Assembly: GCF_002234675.1 (NCBI RefSeq)
Contig: NC_019879.2
Location: 3,716,619 to 3,780,618 of the forward strand
DNA length: 64,000 bases
Origin: Oryzias latipes
Lineage: Eukaryota; Chordata; Actinopteri; Beloniformes; Adrianichthyidae
Direction of reading: 5' to 3'
How positions within the stretch are numbered: the first letter of the stretch is position 1; each line of letters starts with the position of its first letter. Positions 1 through 10,541 of this stretch are shown here, piece after piece. Under the pieces are notes generated by a model. It did not search any database and was not told where the DNA came from. It saw only the letters and a list, made by a program, of their open reading frames with translations. Made by a program: the position numbers and the translations under genes.

Positions 1-489
1 GGTTGAAGCTCTCCGGGTGAATGAAGCCCAGTCGGTCCAGACCTGGATCCATGGGAGCAGAGCTGAAGGCCTGATCCGGCATCAGGGCGTCGTTACCGTA
101 GCTGATCCTGCCGTCCACCTGCAGAGGGCAGCAGGTATCAGGGAGGGAGGCTCTTCTGTCAGGACTAAACGACTTTTCATCAAGTCCTTAGACAAGCATA
201 AACAGACGGTGTGTGTGTGTGTGTGTGTGGGATTCTGTCGCCCTGCTGAAGACTTGGGGACCTGTTCAGGGTTTGCCCTGCCTTTGTCCAAAAGTTGCTG
301 GGATAGGCTCCAGCAACCCTGGATCCCAAAAGGGATTATTTATGGACGTATGGACGGACTTGTCCGTGCACACGTATGGTATTGGGTGTATTCATGTGCT
401 GCATGGATGAGCTGGACTCACCCGCTTGTCAGTCTGCAGGGAAGACACCTGCTGGGACTGCTCCGACAGGACTCTCTGCACAATAATTG
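1..489 (-). CDS. app: app linker exons downstream of E2
   Basis: Exon 422-489 (acceptor TTTTTTAG, donor GTGAGT) encodes [11 protein letters not shown] ... QTDKR. Exon 1-118 encodes [20 protein letters not shown] and continues off the left edge. The second matches the conserved [10 protein letters not shown] of APP. The first has little similarity to the human equivalent (DELLQKEQNYSDDV), so its exact acceptor is the least certain splice site of the gene. The intervening intron carries a (TG)n tract and a SINE tail. Confidence 0.75.
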
Positions 490-3400
490 CTAAAAAACAA
501 ACAGAAAGTTAGGGGGAATGGGGGGGGGGGGGTTTCCTGTTGTCCAACAGCGCCACCAACTGTCATAAAAACTATTCAGCACCACAAGCTGATGCCGCTT
601 TATTTAAGCCTTTCTGCAAACATTTCCAGATGATATTCTGTGGGATTATCATTGACTGTAGATGAGAACTGGACTGAGGGGACCAACCGGGGACCCCCCC
701 CCTCGGTTTCTCCAGATAGGAAGCTGGATCCAACAAGCCAAAATCCCAAATGCCTCTATTGAGAAATAAACAGCTATTGTTCAGTCATTCTGAAAATCCC
801 TCTAATAGACTTGGACCAATCACGGCTTACGGACGACATCCGACTCCTACATGACATCTGCAGCTCTCCGCTCCCCCAGGGGATGGGTCAAATTTCACAC
901 ACCGAGGAGTGTAACAGATAGTGTGATTTAATGTAATGGCCACGCCCAGATTACAGAAAAATGCTGACTGAATCGATTTCCTTTCACTGCAACAAAACCA
1001 AGTCCTTTTCTATGGATGACATCACACTCGCTCAGTCCAGTTCCCATTAACTTCAGTCTAACCACCAGAATGAAACTAATTCCAGCAGCAAAGTTGACAG
1101 ATATGACAGAGTACAGACATGTTTAGTGCCTTTAATCTTGTTTTTCTGCCCAGTTCCTCATTAAAAAAGATGCTAGTCCAATAAAACCAGATCTACACGT
1201 CCTTGTAATCATTTATTTATTTAAATTAAGAGTGGGATCTTCACAGACTTTGGCAGAGACGGGATCAGCCGTCTGCTCAGAGGCATTCCTGTCAGAAGAA
1301 CAGTGAGACTTACCGACTTGGTTCTGGATCTCATTTGCCACTCGGGGAACTTTGAAGAGCAAACCCAGAGACTGGTTCATCCTCTCCTCGATCGCGCGAA
1401 GGTGGGTCAAGACCTGAGGGTCAAAGTGTCTCCATTCACCAAAGATCTCCAATGCTTCATTTGAGGAGCATCACCATGACTTTGAGGCTCCTCCCCCACC
1501 TGAGGTCGGATCTGCGCCGCCTTCTTGGGGTCGACGCTGTGTACGTGTTCGTAGTGTTTGAGCGTGTGCTGCCTGTCCTTCTGCTCGGCGCGGACGTACT
1601 TCTTCAGCAGGTTCAGCACCTGGTTGGGCTGTGGGTGACAGCGCCGGAATCAACACGGGACCACGAAGGCGTCGTCTGCCGGTGCGTGTGGCCGTACGTA
1701 CCCGTGGGGGGTTGGCCTGCAGAGCATTGAGGTAATTTTCCAGAGCCAGGCGGCGGCGGCTGTTGATCAGCGCCTCCACCCGTGCGATGTGGGTCTCCAC
1801 CAGCTGCTGTCTCTCGTCGGCAGCCTCTTGCTCCAAGGCCTCCACCTTCTCCTGGAAGTGCTGCAGCCGGGGGTAATTAGAGAAGAACAAAAAACACACA
1901 TCTGCTTTCAAAACGACTCAGAGCACATCCAACAAGGACTTAGATCCGCTCCAGCTCTTCTCTACCTGGATGAGGGCTTTCTTTTCTGCACGAGGGAGGC
2001 TCTTAGCCTGCCTCTCAGCCTCCTCCCACTCCCTCATCACCTGTAGAAGAAACGGAGGCTTTACATGGAAGAGTCACAAAACATTTCAAGCTTTTAAACT
2101 TTCTCACAAAACATTGGAATGAATCCTAAAATTGGGATTAAATTTGATGAGGTTAAATCAGAATATTAAAATAAATTGAAAAAAAATTCATTTTGAATTT
2201 TCTAAAATATCACCCCAGAAAATTCTGACTTTAGTTTTAAATGATAAAAGTTTATATTAACTTTAAATTTCAGACAATTTTTGTTTTTAAAGGACAACTT
2301 TAAAGAAAATTTGAATTATTTGAATAAACAATTCTGAGAATAAAGTTCAAATTCAGTAAAAAAGAATAATTTGGGGTTTTAAGGAATTCCTACTAAAGCT
2401 AAAAGCGGAGCACTAACACACCTGTGATATATAATCCCACACCTGGGCACTATGTAGTGCCCTGGATGTATAAATTGATATATGGGGTTTTTGTGACGTT
2501 CATTAATGAGTCCACTGTCCTCTGAAGATAAAAACGTTGATGGTTTATTAAAAAAATAAATCTAAATACTTTTGCCAAAATTGTTCCGACGCAATGCATT
2601 GTGGTCTATATTCATCAACCTAGTGAGCATCGATGGACACTGGTTTTTCACAGAGACTTCTGGGAAGTAGTGAAGTAGTGAAGGAATTCAGACATAGAGC
2701 ATGAATTTAGTTAATGATCACTATATTTAATTAAGCAAATGTGACTTAAATGTGTCTTTGCTTTTTGTCTGTTTTTTTAATCATTTCTGTATTGACTTTG
2801 ATCAATCTGTGTGAATTCTTTATCGTTTTGACAACAATGCTTGAAATCAATCCATCCATCCAAACCCACCACAGACATCTTCTCTCTGTGTTTGGCCTCC
2901 AGCTGTTCCTTTGCCTTCTGGAAGTTGGCGTGTTCGTTGTCGTCCCCGGGCGCTTCCAGGTATCGATCCACGGCGTCGGGAGGACTGGGCGCCACCGTGG
3001 GCACTGCGAGGAAACAAAAGCAACATTTATACACATATATATATATATATATATTTTTTTTTTTTTACAAATAGAATGATAATGTAAGGAGCACGGGAAC
3101 AGAGGCCACATCAACACACTGTACTAAAAAAATGCCATAGTTAATCACACATAGGAGGTCAGGGTTATTTTTCTGCGGGACTCAGAGTTAAGAAGATGTG
3201 CAGATTGTAACACTGAGACTAAAACGAAGCAGCAAATCAGGGTTTCAATAGTTCAGAGTTTCAGTTAACTAATTCGGCTGCTTTGGACTTTTTTGGTGCG
3301 TAACAAAATGAAGAGACACAAAAGCTCCCAGCAGAACACGACAAAACACAACATGCAAAGACACAAATACAATTCTATGTGTGGCGAGGTGTTGATTCAT

Positions 3401-6400
3401 CTCCATGCTGGAAGAAGAGGTGGTTAGTCCCAAAGACTAAACAGAAGTGGAGTAAACCGAAAAGGATCAACTCAACAGCGTTACCTTAAAGCTCAAATAT
3501 TCAAAATAACTTTATTAACAGTAGCAAGAATGCTACTGTTGACACGTGATCTGAATAGTGCTCCATCAGTGATGGAAGGAAGACTATTGATTCAGGAAAC
3601 TGTCAGCGGATTTCTTCAGGAAAAAAAGGATTTTATACCCCATGCTTTTTCCATTGCTCTTGTGAGAAACTAACATACTTTTAATGGACCATTTCTAGCT
3701 AAGATGCTAAAAAAGTAATGTGTTTAATTTATTAGGAGCTTACATTGGGGTGAGTGTGTTCACTTCAGATGAATGGATTCAAAAACTAGAAAAATGAAAC
3801 CTAGAAGGACCAGATTAGGAAACGTTATCAAAACATGTTTTACTCTAGTTTTAGTGCTACTCTAATAACATGGCCTTTGATTGGCCTAGACAGAATTATA
3901 AAACAAGTTACTGTTATTGTTCCATTTTTTAGCAGAAAACGTTCAAACGTGGATTAAAATCCATTTCTTCATGTGTCTCCTAAGGTGATAAAATAAAATA
4001 TGAGAAAACATGCAAGTCAATCCAGGCATCAGAGATCCAAGAGGTTAGAAGCCCACCGGACCCCGAGAAGGAGGAGTTATGAGACAGCGACGGGATCTTC
4101 GTGGGCCTGAGGACAGGAGTCAGGCCGGTGACGGCGGGCCCTTCGGGGCTCGGCTCTGCTCGCCGGGACTTACACGAGCTGCTGCAGACAGCGAGGCAGT
4201 ACTCCTCTGTCTCAAAGTTATTCCTGTTGCCGCCGCAGCCCCCGAATAAGAAGGGAGCGCAGCGGCCGCTCTCGGGCTCGAAGTACCAGCGCTCCAGCAT
4301 GCCGTGGCAGGGGCCCGACTCAGCGCGAGCCCAGCAAACGGCTGAGGTGCAAACGGAAACCCAGCATCACAGAAGGCAACGCCAAAAATCAAAACTTGAA
4401 AAGGAATCAGATTTTGCTGGAAAACGGACAAAAGAGGCGACACGCATTCCTGCCGTCTGGTTACCTCGCACGACTTCTTCCACAGATTCAGTGGTGGTGG
4501 TAGTGGTGGTTGTCATGGCAATGATGGCACTGCGCTCCTTGCTGTCGCGATCGTCTATCAAGTCTTCGTCCTCGTGGTTTTCCTCCTCCTCCTCGGAGGC
4601 GTCCTCCACGTCCTCGGCGGTGGCGGGTTCCGTGGCGGCTGGACGCGTCATGCTGGGGGGACAGAGCGGCTGAGTCGCTGTCGCTCCACACGGGCGCCTG
4701 CACCCCGTCCACGAACACCCCGGTACCTGTCGTCGGAGTATTCGGTCTCAGCTCCGCCCCACCACACATCAGACTCCACCCCTTCTCTCTCCGCGCTGTC
4801 CATCTCACGCTCCCCCTCCACTGGGCAGCACACAAACTCCACCCCTCGGAAACGATCGACATTGCACGGCAACAGCATCCCGTAGTCATGGAGATTCATA
4901 GAACGGTCTCCACAGGACTAAAGTGGACAACATAAAACAAAACTTTTTTTAATATCACTTAAAAAAGCCCTTTAATAACCTTATTAACAACATCATAAAC
5001 ATTGAATCATTTAAGATAAAAGAACTTCAAAGAACATCAAAGACACAGCCATGACTGCTTTTATTTTGAAATTCAATGGTTTTCTGATATACATTTCCAG
5101 AGGGACTCGATAAAAAGGAATGTGTTTCAGAGAAAAGCAGCAAAGTGCACGGCGAACTGTGCCCTCAGGTGTGGGGAGGAAAAATGCTGAGTCATTCACA
5201 GAGAACTCTGTGGAAAAATCCACCAATGAGGGACGAAGACGCCGCTTTTCTCACCTCTTTGGCCACAGTGTGCCAGTGCAGGTGGCTCTCACACTGATCC
5301 ATGCGCTCCTGGTGCAGAAACTTGCACTTGTCGGGAACGAGAAGGGCATCGCTAACAAACTCTCCAACTGCAAGACAGTTTTTCTTTAACATTCGTTTCA
5401 ATTCCACCACCAAATCCTCCTGCAAGAGACTTCTTCTTACCCAAACAGCGGTATGGCACCACAATGTGTGGGTGGCTGCGACACTGCTTACGGCCTTTCT
5501 TGCACCAATTAGTAATGCTGACCGGCTGGTTGGCCTCCACAACATTTGTGATCTGAAGCTCTGGATAGACCTGCAGAAGAAAACCAACCAAAAACTGGAA
5601 TTTCCTTCCTCTCCATTACGCCTGGATGCTGTTGTTTCTACACGTACCTCCTGGCAGTAGCGCAGAAGGCCCTCCTTGGTGTCGATGCAGCTCTTGGTGC
5701 CGGACGGGTCCGCCTCCCACTTGCCGCTCTGCACGTTGATGTGCATGTTGAGCTTCCCACAGAACATGGCAACCTGGGGTTCAGTTAGCAAGCCAACGGA
5801 GTCATCCACAGGTACCTAGAAGAATAAGAGAGGAGAAAAAACAACAACATCAAGACATTTTGTAACAAAACCTTTAAACATAATTCAGTTATTAAGCTAT
5901 CGTCAGAGGTAAGAGCTCTGTCTCCCCCACTGGTCACCGGCGGGAGTCGTCTCCAGAGTTCTAGCCATACTACAACTCCCAGCAACCCCCAGCGCACTCT
6001 TCCTGGCTTCCGCACACCTGACTCATTCATTCATGAATCAACAGGATACTTAAGTTAAGTGTCTGTGTGAAGTATTGTTCGTGGCACTCTGCCTTCCTTA
6101 CTGAGCGTTGGATTAGGACGTGATTTTCTGTCTCTTCTGTCTCTCGCTTGGATCCTAACTACCCCGTCTCTCCTCTGATGATGTGATGCCTGTTATCGAA
6201 TCCTGCCTGTCTGACCCCGATCATCTTTGTGGACTTTTAGCTGTGCTAATAAACCTGCTGCATTTGGATCCAGCCATCTGCCTGTTCTTGTGACAGCTAT
6301 ATACTTAAAATATATTAAATGAAATTATACCATGGTCCGGGTGAATACTCGATTCTGATTGGCTGCTGGGTGTGCATTAAAATGTGATAAACCACAGTGA

Positions 6401-7519
6401 TAACCGCACGAGGAAAAAAGAAGTTCCGGTCACCTAGCTTAAATGTTTTGTATCACTGCGCCGGCTTCTTAAAAACAACCTTTTGCTTCATCATTTGGAC
6501 AAAAACAAGCGGTAAGAGGTGAACTTTCTCTATGAACTGATGCTTTATTCAACCCATCAGAAAGATCAGCATATATATATCGCCGAATCTTGACTGCAGC
6601 GGTGGTGCGGTGCGACGCGGAATATTTGTTACATGGTGTGGCGCGACAAATAGTCCGCTTTTTGTGAGAAAACCGATCCAAATCGGGAAAAAAACAAGAA
6701 ATTAGGACTAAAAACTGGTTAATATGTATTGCTTTTGTAAGTGACCTGGTATAAGCGGGTTAATGGCCTTCGAAGTGTGCATTGTTTCTTTTTAATGCAT
6801 AAGGTTTAGGCTTCCACGCCGTGCATTAAAAAGTAATAATGCACACTTCGTCTGCCATTAACCCTTACCTAAATAACATTTTCCTTTAGCTGTAACTGAG
6901 TTAAATTTACATTATTTCCTCTTAGAGCCAACATAAGAATAAAAGCCTTGAAGTTGAAAATAAAGCTTTGGTTAGTATATATTAAGTTCTATTAGAGAAA
7001 ATGTCTAAACTAAACCTGTAAAATTCAACATTTCAAACTGAACAGACTATAAAAAAATTAATCCCAGATCAAACCTTTTCTCTCTAAGCATTTGAGCCTG
7101 AAGTCTTTAGTTTGGCTTTTAGGTTGTCAAGAAGACAAAAGGCCCAAATGCTTCTAACTGAAAACACTTGATCCGTTGTTTTAGGATTTCTACAAAAGAG
7201 ACAATGACAGCTGCCTGCAGGGATCCTTCTTTGAAATGAATTTCACCTGCTGCATGTACTTAACAACACTGATCAGGTTATGTTGTGTCTTTACAAATGT
7301 TTAAGAGACTGACGTGGCTGCAGGCGTCAGCATGACCATACATGTTCCAATACGACTATTAGATATGAGTGTTTAGCTGGTATTGTGCAAAGCGTATTCT
7401 TTTATTACTAATATTATTCCAAATGTAAAATACATTTATTAAATAAACAAAAAACTGTTATGCATTACTGATCACTCTTCACCTTTTGGTTACATTAAGT
7501 GAAAAAACATCTAAACCAA

Positions 7520-7612
<93 letters not shown>

Positions 7613-9509
7613 CGTGCTGAATAAGCTAACTCTTATGCCACAGTGCACATTCCAACCTGTCAGACCTGCTTTTACATGACAAAAAAAAAGACAATGTCCA
7701 GGAGAGGTAGTGGCTGTCAACAATGCACAAACTCCCCGTATTCGAGCACAAAAGCCATGAAAATCAAGGCACTTCATCAATTTATGAAATTCTATATGTC
7801 TATATGACTATAAGCAAACACACGTTGCTGAACTGAATTATTTTATGAAGGAAAGAAGATACAAAGAGGAAGCCAAATGGATGCTACAATTATCAGTTTA
7901 AAACCAAATTGTAATTAACCAATGAAAATGTCAAAAAGGATCTATTGTTTTATTACACGGCATTGTTTCTTCATTATTAGTATAATAAAAAAAGAAGATT
8001 TTTCACATTTTTCAAAAACAGCAAAAGAACAAACAAAGCAGGTGTAGGATATAAAACTTGTCACTGTCAGTCTTGAAGAAAAGGAATAAAGAAGGAGAAA
8101 AAGAAATAAAATCTGTGTTTCATTTTTTAAACATATTTTTTGTATAACTATATTAGTAAAACTTTGTTTGGCAGAAGCATCGTTATTCCAGTTAATATTG
8201 GGGATAAACTGTCTCCAATTAGAGTGAACAGAAGAAACAGGGACTGTTTTTCTTGAAACAGGGAAGAGATGCAATGCCCTTTTATTTTTTATTTATATTT
8301 TTACAGATTTTACCCACTGTAGTGTCAGCCCAATTTAACATTTTCCACAAAGTTCTGAAAAAAGTAGTACAATACAGCGAGACTGAATTTTGCCATGTTG
8401 TTTTGTTAATAAAAAACTCTTGTTAATAAGTTTTTACTCATTTTGTTAAAATGTTGTTTTGCAGACCCTGGATGTGTAACATCATATTTTAGCTGTTTTT
8501 TTGCTGCAGTGCAGGGCAAGTGCTATTTCGCTGTAACACTGGGAATACCGGAGCGGTTTGGGGGGCCTTGAACGCATCATCACATACATTTAGTACGTAT
8601 GAGGTCTTCAGGGTCGAAGCGAATCCTTGGATCAACGTAGCATCTTTGGTCTACCTACAGACGCCATCTTGCTGCGCTAAGCTAGTCCTGCATATTTGAT
8701 TATTTTCCCACTCTGTTTTGTTGCTTCCCTAGTCTACAGTCGGCTTATATTCCTGATTTGTGATTAAACAATAATTTTTCCAGCATAATTTAAACCAAAA
8801 TGGCCTTTGTTAAGAGCGTTAGAAAAATAAATAAACAAGGCAGTTAGCTAGACAGACGACCCGTAAAAAATGTTCTCGAAATCCCTCCGCCGGTGCAGGC
8901 TAAAGCTAACTGCGCTAGCTAGCTAGAAAAGCTAAGCGTGAAATGAAAAATAATAGTTGTGTGTGGACATCCCAGAACGAAATGAATAAACTAATAAACA
9001 ACCGGAAAGATCAACAAAACGTCAAAAAACAGAACGACATGGCTGAGGCGAGCTGTCAATCACTGACACCTAACGGCAGGCCCGTAGAATTACCAACGAA
9101 CTGGTTTGTTATTTAACATATGCAGTAAATCCTTATACCTATGTCATGACTCTAACCAAAGCAATCCTCTCCGGGCAAGGAGCCCGATTTAAAGTCCCGT
9201 GGTTAATTGGCAGATTTATTTGTCCATGTTACATCATGGGGCTTCAGACCGTTATCGTGTTAAATCTCTGACGGCAGCAGTGTTCATTTATTATTTCCCC
9301 ACAAATTATTGTGAAAATCATGCGGTGTCTGCGTTTTGGAGACACCTGGGGGTTAATGCGTGTGTCCCCGGTGTCGACAGGCCCGACGGAAGCCGGGGGA
9401 TGTCCCGGCAACGCGCCGCCACGCGCCGCGCTTTCTCTGCGGTACTCACCTCGGATGAAAGCGTCAAGGTCGCCGCGAGCAGCAGCACAAACGCCGCGTT
9501 CTCCCCCAT
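1..9509 (-). CDS. app: Amyloid precursor protein (APP), 5' fourteen coding exons; 3' end beyond window
   Basis: Type I membrane glycoprotein processed by secretases. Coding exons in transcript order: 9450-9509, 5648-5815, 5441-5570, 5255-5367, 4727-4917, 4465-4652, 4174-4341, 2870-3003, 1966-2040, 1702-1860, 1500-1628, 1314-1413, 422-489, 1-118. All have GT-AG junctions with matching phases, giving about 600 residues. Several exon lengths (168, 130, 113, 168, 134, 75, 159, 129) equal those I recall for human APP. Order: signal peptide, growth-factor-like domain, copper-binding domain, acidic stretch, Thr run before ESVEEVV, Kunitz domain, E2 helices, and [10 protein letters not shown] in the linker. 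[10 protein letters not shown] and the Thr run point to APP rather than APLP1/2. The OX-2 exon between Kunitz and E2 was not seen; the phases allow direct joining. Which teleost copy (appa or appb) is uncertain; presence of a Kunitz exon leans to appa. The amyloid-beta and membrane part is outside the window. Confidence 0.95.
236..365 (+). repeat. 3' part of a tRNA-derived SINE-like dispersed repeat
   Basis: Contains the widespread fish repeat text CGCCCTGCTGAAG...CCCTGCCTTTGTCC...GGATAGGCTCCAGCA ending in ATGGACG-type repeats. The same body occurs in the copies at 17050-17338 and 12545-12830, which also keep a B-box-bearing head. It follows a (TG)n tract at about 210-229 inside an app intron. 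Confidence 0.6.
652..1058 (+). mobile_element. MITE with TTGACTGTA termini, copy A
   Basis: Begins TTGACTGTAGATGAGAACTG and ends with the near-inverse CAGTTCCCATTAACTTCAG. It shares internal text such as GACATCACACTCGCTCAGTC, GGACCAATC and GCTTACGGA with the copies at 15382-15770, 41180-41413 and 62866-63342. Non-coding. It lies in the app intron between exons 422-489 and 1314-1413. Confidence 0.65.
1314..3003 (-). CDS. app: app E2 exons (helical, heparin-binding/dimer region)
   Basis: Exons 2870-3003, 1966-2040, 1702-1860, 1500-1628 and 1314-1413. Diagnostic strings are [76 protein letters not shown] and [14 protein letters not shown]. Lengths 134, 75, 159, 129 and 100 nt keep the frame continuous. 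The NQS within ERMNQS is a possible N-glycosylation site. Intron 2041-2869 contains an inverted MITE copy. Confidence 0.93.
2450..2694 (-). mobile_element. TGTCYGAATTCC-ended MITE, inverted partial copy
   Basis: Reverse complement begins TGTCTGAATTCCTTCACTAC and contains the conserved block CACTGGTTTTTC / GTGAGCATCGATG / GACCACAATGCATTGCG. The same block is found at 33780-33840 and 52290-52360. Non-coding, in an app intron; the other end is degenerate. Confidence 0.6.
3004..4173. other. app intron between E2 and Kunitz exons; no gene seen
   Basis: About 1.2 kb of AT-rich intron. It starts beside a (TA)n-T(n) tract near 3035-3066. I looked for the small OX-2 exon expected here in some APP isoforms and did not recognise one. 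Confidence 0.6.
4174..4341 (-). CDS. app: app exon 7: Kunitz protease-inhibitor domain with His at P1
   Basis: 168 nt, the same length as the human alternative exon. It encodes [20 protein letters not shown] ... [18 protein letters not shown] ... EYCLAVC. All six Kunitz cysteines are present. The residue after the second Cys (P1) is His (codon CAC) where human APP has Arg, and P1' is Gly instead of Ala. It splices in phase either to the acidic exon or to exon 2870-3003. In mammals this exon is alternatively spliced; nothing here shows whether it is skipped in this fish. Confidence 0.92.
4465..4652 (-). CDS. app: app exon 6: acidic region and Thr run
   Basis: 188 nt encoding an Asp/Glu-rich stretch ([18 protein letters not shown]), followed by eight Thr and ESVEEVVR, the signature just before the Kunitz domain of APP. 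It begins after a CCCCCCAG acceptor and ends at a GTAACC donor. It is somewhat shorter than the human acidic exon. Confidence 0.88.
4727..5815 (-). CDS. app: app exons 2-5: E1 region (growth-factor-like and copper-binding domains)
   Basis: Exons 5648-5815, 5441-5570, 5255-5367 and 4727-4917. They encode [14 protein letters not shown] and [11 protein letters not shown] (growth-factor-like domain), then [20 protein letters not shown] and [11 protein letters not shown] (copper-binding domain). The copper ligands known from human APP (two His of the HLHWH cluster, and Tyr and Met of YGM) are present, as are the domain cysteines. The exon ends with the acidic motif [12 protein letters not shown]. 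The phase-2 end fits the next exon after a 74-bp intron. Confidence 0.93.
6325..6870 (+). repeat. Hairpin-containing dispersed repeat
   Basis: Begins ATACCATGGTCCGGGTGAAT and continues ACTCGATTCTGATTGGCTG, text I recognise from a repeat common in fish genomes. It includes an imperfect inverted repeat at 6757-6864: GGGTTAATGGCC...GAAGTGTGCAT pairs with ATGCACACTTCG...GCCATTAACCC around a short loop. Confidence 0.5.
7520..7610 (+). repeat. (CA)n(TA)n microsatellite
   Basis: A short ACACACA run followed by about 80 nt of uninterrupted TA dinucleotides in app intron 1. Confidence 0.97.
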
Positions 9510-9600
9510 CCCGTCCTCCTGCTATCCCGCACCACCGTTAGGTACGCGGTTCGGTGGTTTTCCAACACGAAACTGACGAGGAACGGATCTCCCCCCCCTG
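9330..9600 (-). promoter_or_regulatory. app: GC-rich, CpG-rich app promoter/5'UTR region
   Basis: The sequence around and upstream of the app start codon is far richer in G+C and CpG than its surroundings (for example CGACAGGCCCGACGG, CAACGCGCCGCCACGCGCCG). No TATA box is evident. This matches the CpG-island type of housekeeping promoter known for mammalian APP. The transcription start itself cannot be seen. Confidence 0.5.
9450..9509 (-). CDS. app: app exon 1: start codon and signal peptide
   Basis: Twenty codons: MGEN, then a hydrophobic core [11 protein letters not shown], ending SSE at a GTGAGT donor. In human APP the first coding exon likewise ends at the signal-peptide/mature-protein boundary with Glu. 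The next exon, 3.6 kb away, begins [10 protein letters not shown], which aligns with human VPTDGNAGLL. The ATG is the only plausible start in frame before this core. Confidence 0.9.
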
Positions 9601-10541
9601 AAAAAAGGACGTATTTATGCGTCGCCACAACGTCGCCCGATGATCCCTCTGTTTCTCCCAGCGGTGACGGCGAGGCTGGACGAAGTGTTGGGATTTAGGG
9701 GAGGGGCGGGGGAGCGGCTGGCCATCTCCATGGAAACCTGTTTCATTCCTTTCATTTTTTTTATTTTGTGACAGTTTTCAAAATAGAAAGCCACAAACCA
9801 AAATGAATTATACTCTAATATCTTCAAATACTTTCCTCAAACCAATGAAAGTATAAAAAAGTTAGTATCCTGTAACAAAGTAATCAACCCAACTAACAAA
9901 ATAAAATGAAATAAAAAGAGAAATAGCTAATTAAATTTTATTTCAACAATTCACCTCTTACCAAAAAATAAAATATTATAGAATATTTTCTCATTAATTT
10001 TTGAATTGAAAAAAGAAACGTTATTTAAAATATTACCAGATGTTAGATAATTTCTTTAAAAAATAATATATATGTCATCAAAAATCTAATTTGAAATATG
10101 TATTAATATATTTGAGTTGTTGTTTTTCCCTCTCTCCGCTTAATTGTTTCCTGAAGGTGGCTCCAATCCGTCCTCCCATTTCCCTCGTGCGCCGTCACTT
10201 CTCTGCAGACTGACAGGAGCAGCAGCCGCAGACTGCGTGTGATGACAGAATAAACTGTGTTGAGGAAGGAAAAGAAAAAGCATTTAGGTGGATTGCTTTT
10301 TCATTTTATTTTTGAGTCAAAAAATGGAGCTTCGTTTTGAAAATTAAAAAGCATTTCTGGTTTTGATTTTTATTTATGCTACAGAATCGCTTCCATAGTG
10401 ACGTGCGTGGGGCGTGCATTTGGCATTAGTGGCTGACACAAAGAAGGAGAAAAGCTGAGCAGCCCTAAGACCACCACACTCAACTTCTCCACCCTAAACA
10501 TTTTTGTGCGGACCGAACGCAGAGCTGTCTGTCAGTCACTC
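9601..10541. other. Spacer between divergent app and the V-set gene
   Basis: About 1 kb between two start codons on opposite strands. The middle (9760-10130) is AT-rich. 10140-10540 is more balanced and presumably carries the V-set gene's 5'UTR and promoter. No ORF or repeat family is recognised. Confidence 0.5.

Larger units (their letters stand above)
5816..9449. other. app intron 1 (3.6 kb), repeats only
   Basis: No exon-like coding is recognisable. It holds a hairpin-bearing repeat at about 6325-6870, a long (CA)(TA)n microsatellite at 7520-7610, and otherwise AT-rich sequence. A less AT-rich stretch at 8490-9060 with GCTAGCTAGCTAG is unexplained. Confidence 0.7.

Noticed and set aside
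4101-4673. 190-codon plus-strand frame across the app Kunitz exon
   Set aside because: Antisense to two confirmed app exons in a GC-rich region; no family likeness.
7511-7780. Minus-strand frame with an IYIYIY run
   Set aside because: It is the translation of the TA microsatellite in app intron 1.
9601-9827. 70-codon minus-strand frame upstream of app
   Set aside because: Lies in the promoter/spacer region with no similarity; not joined to app by a credible donor.
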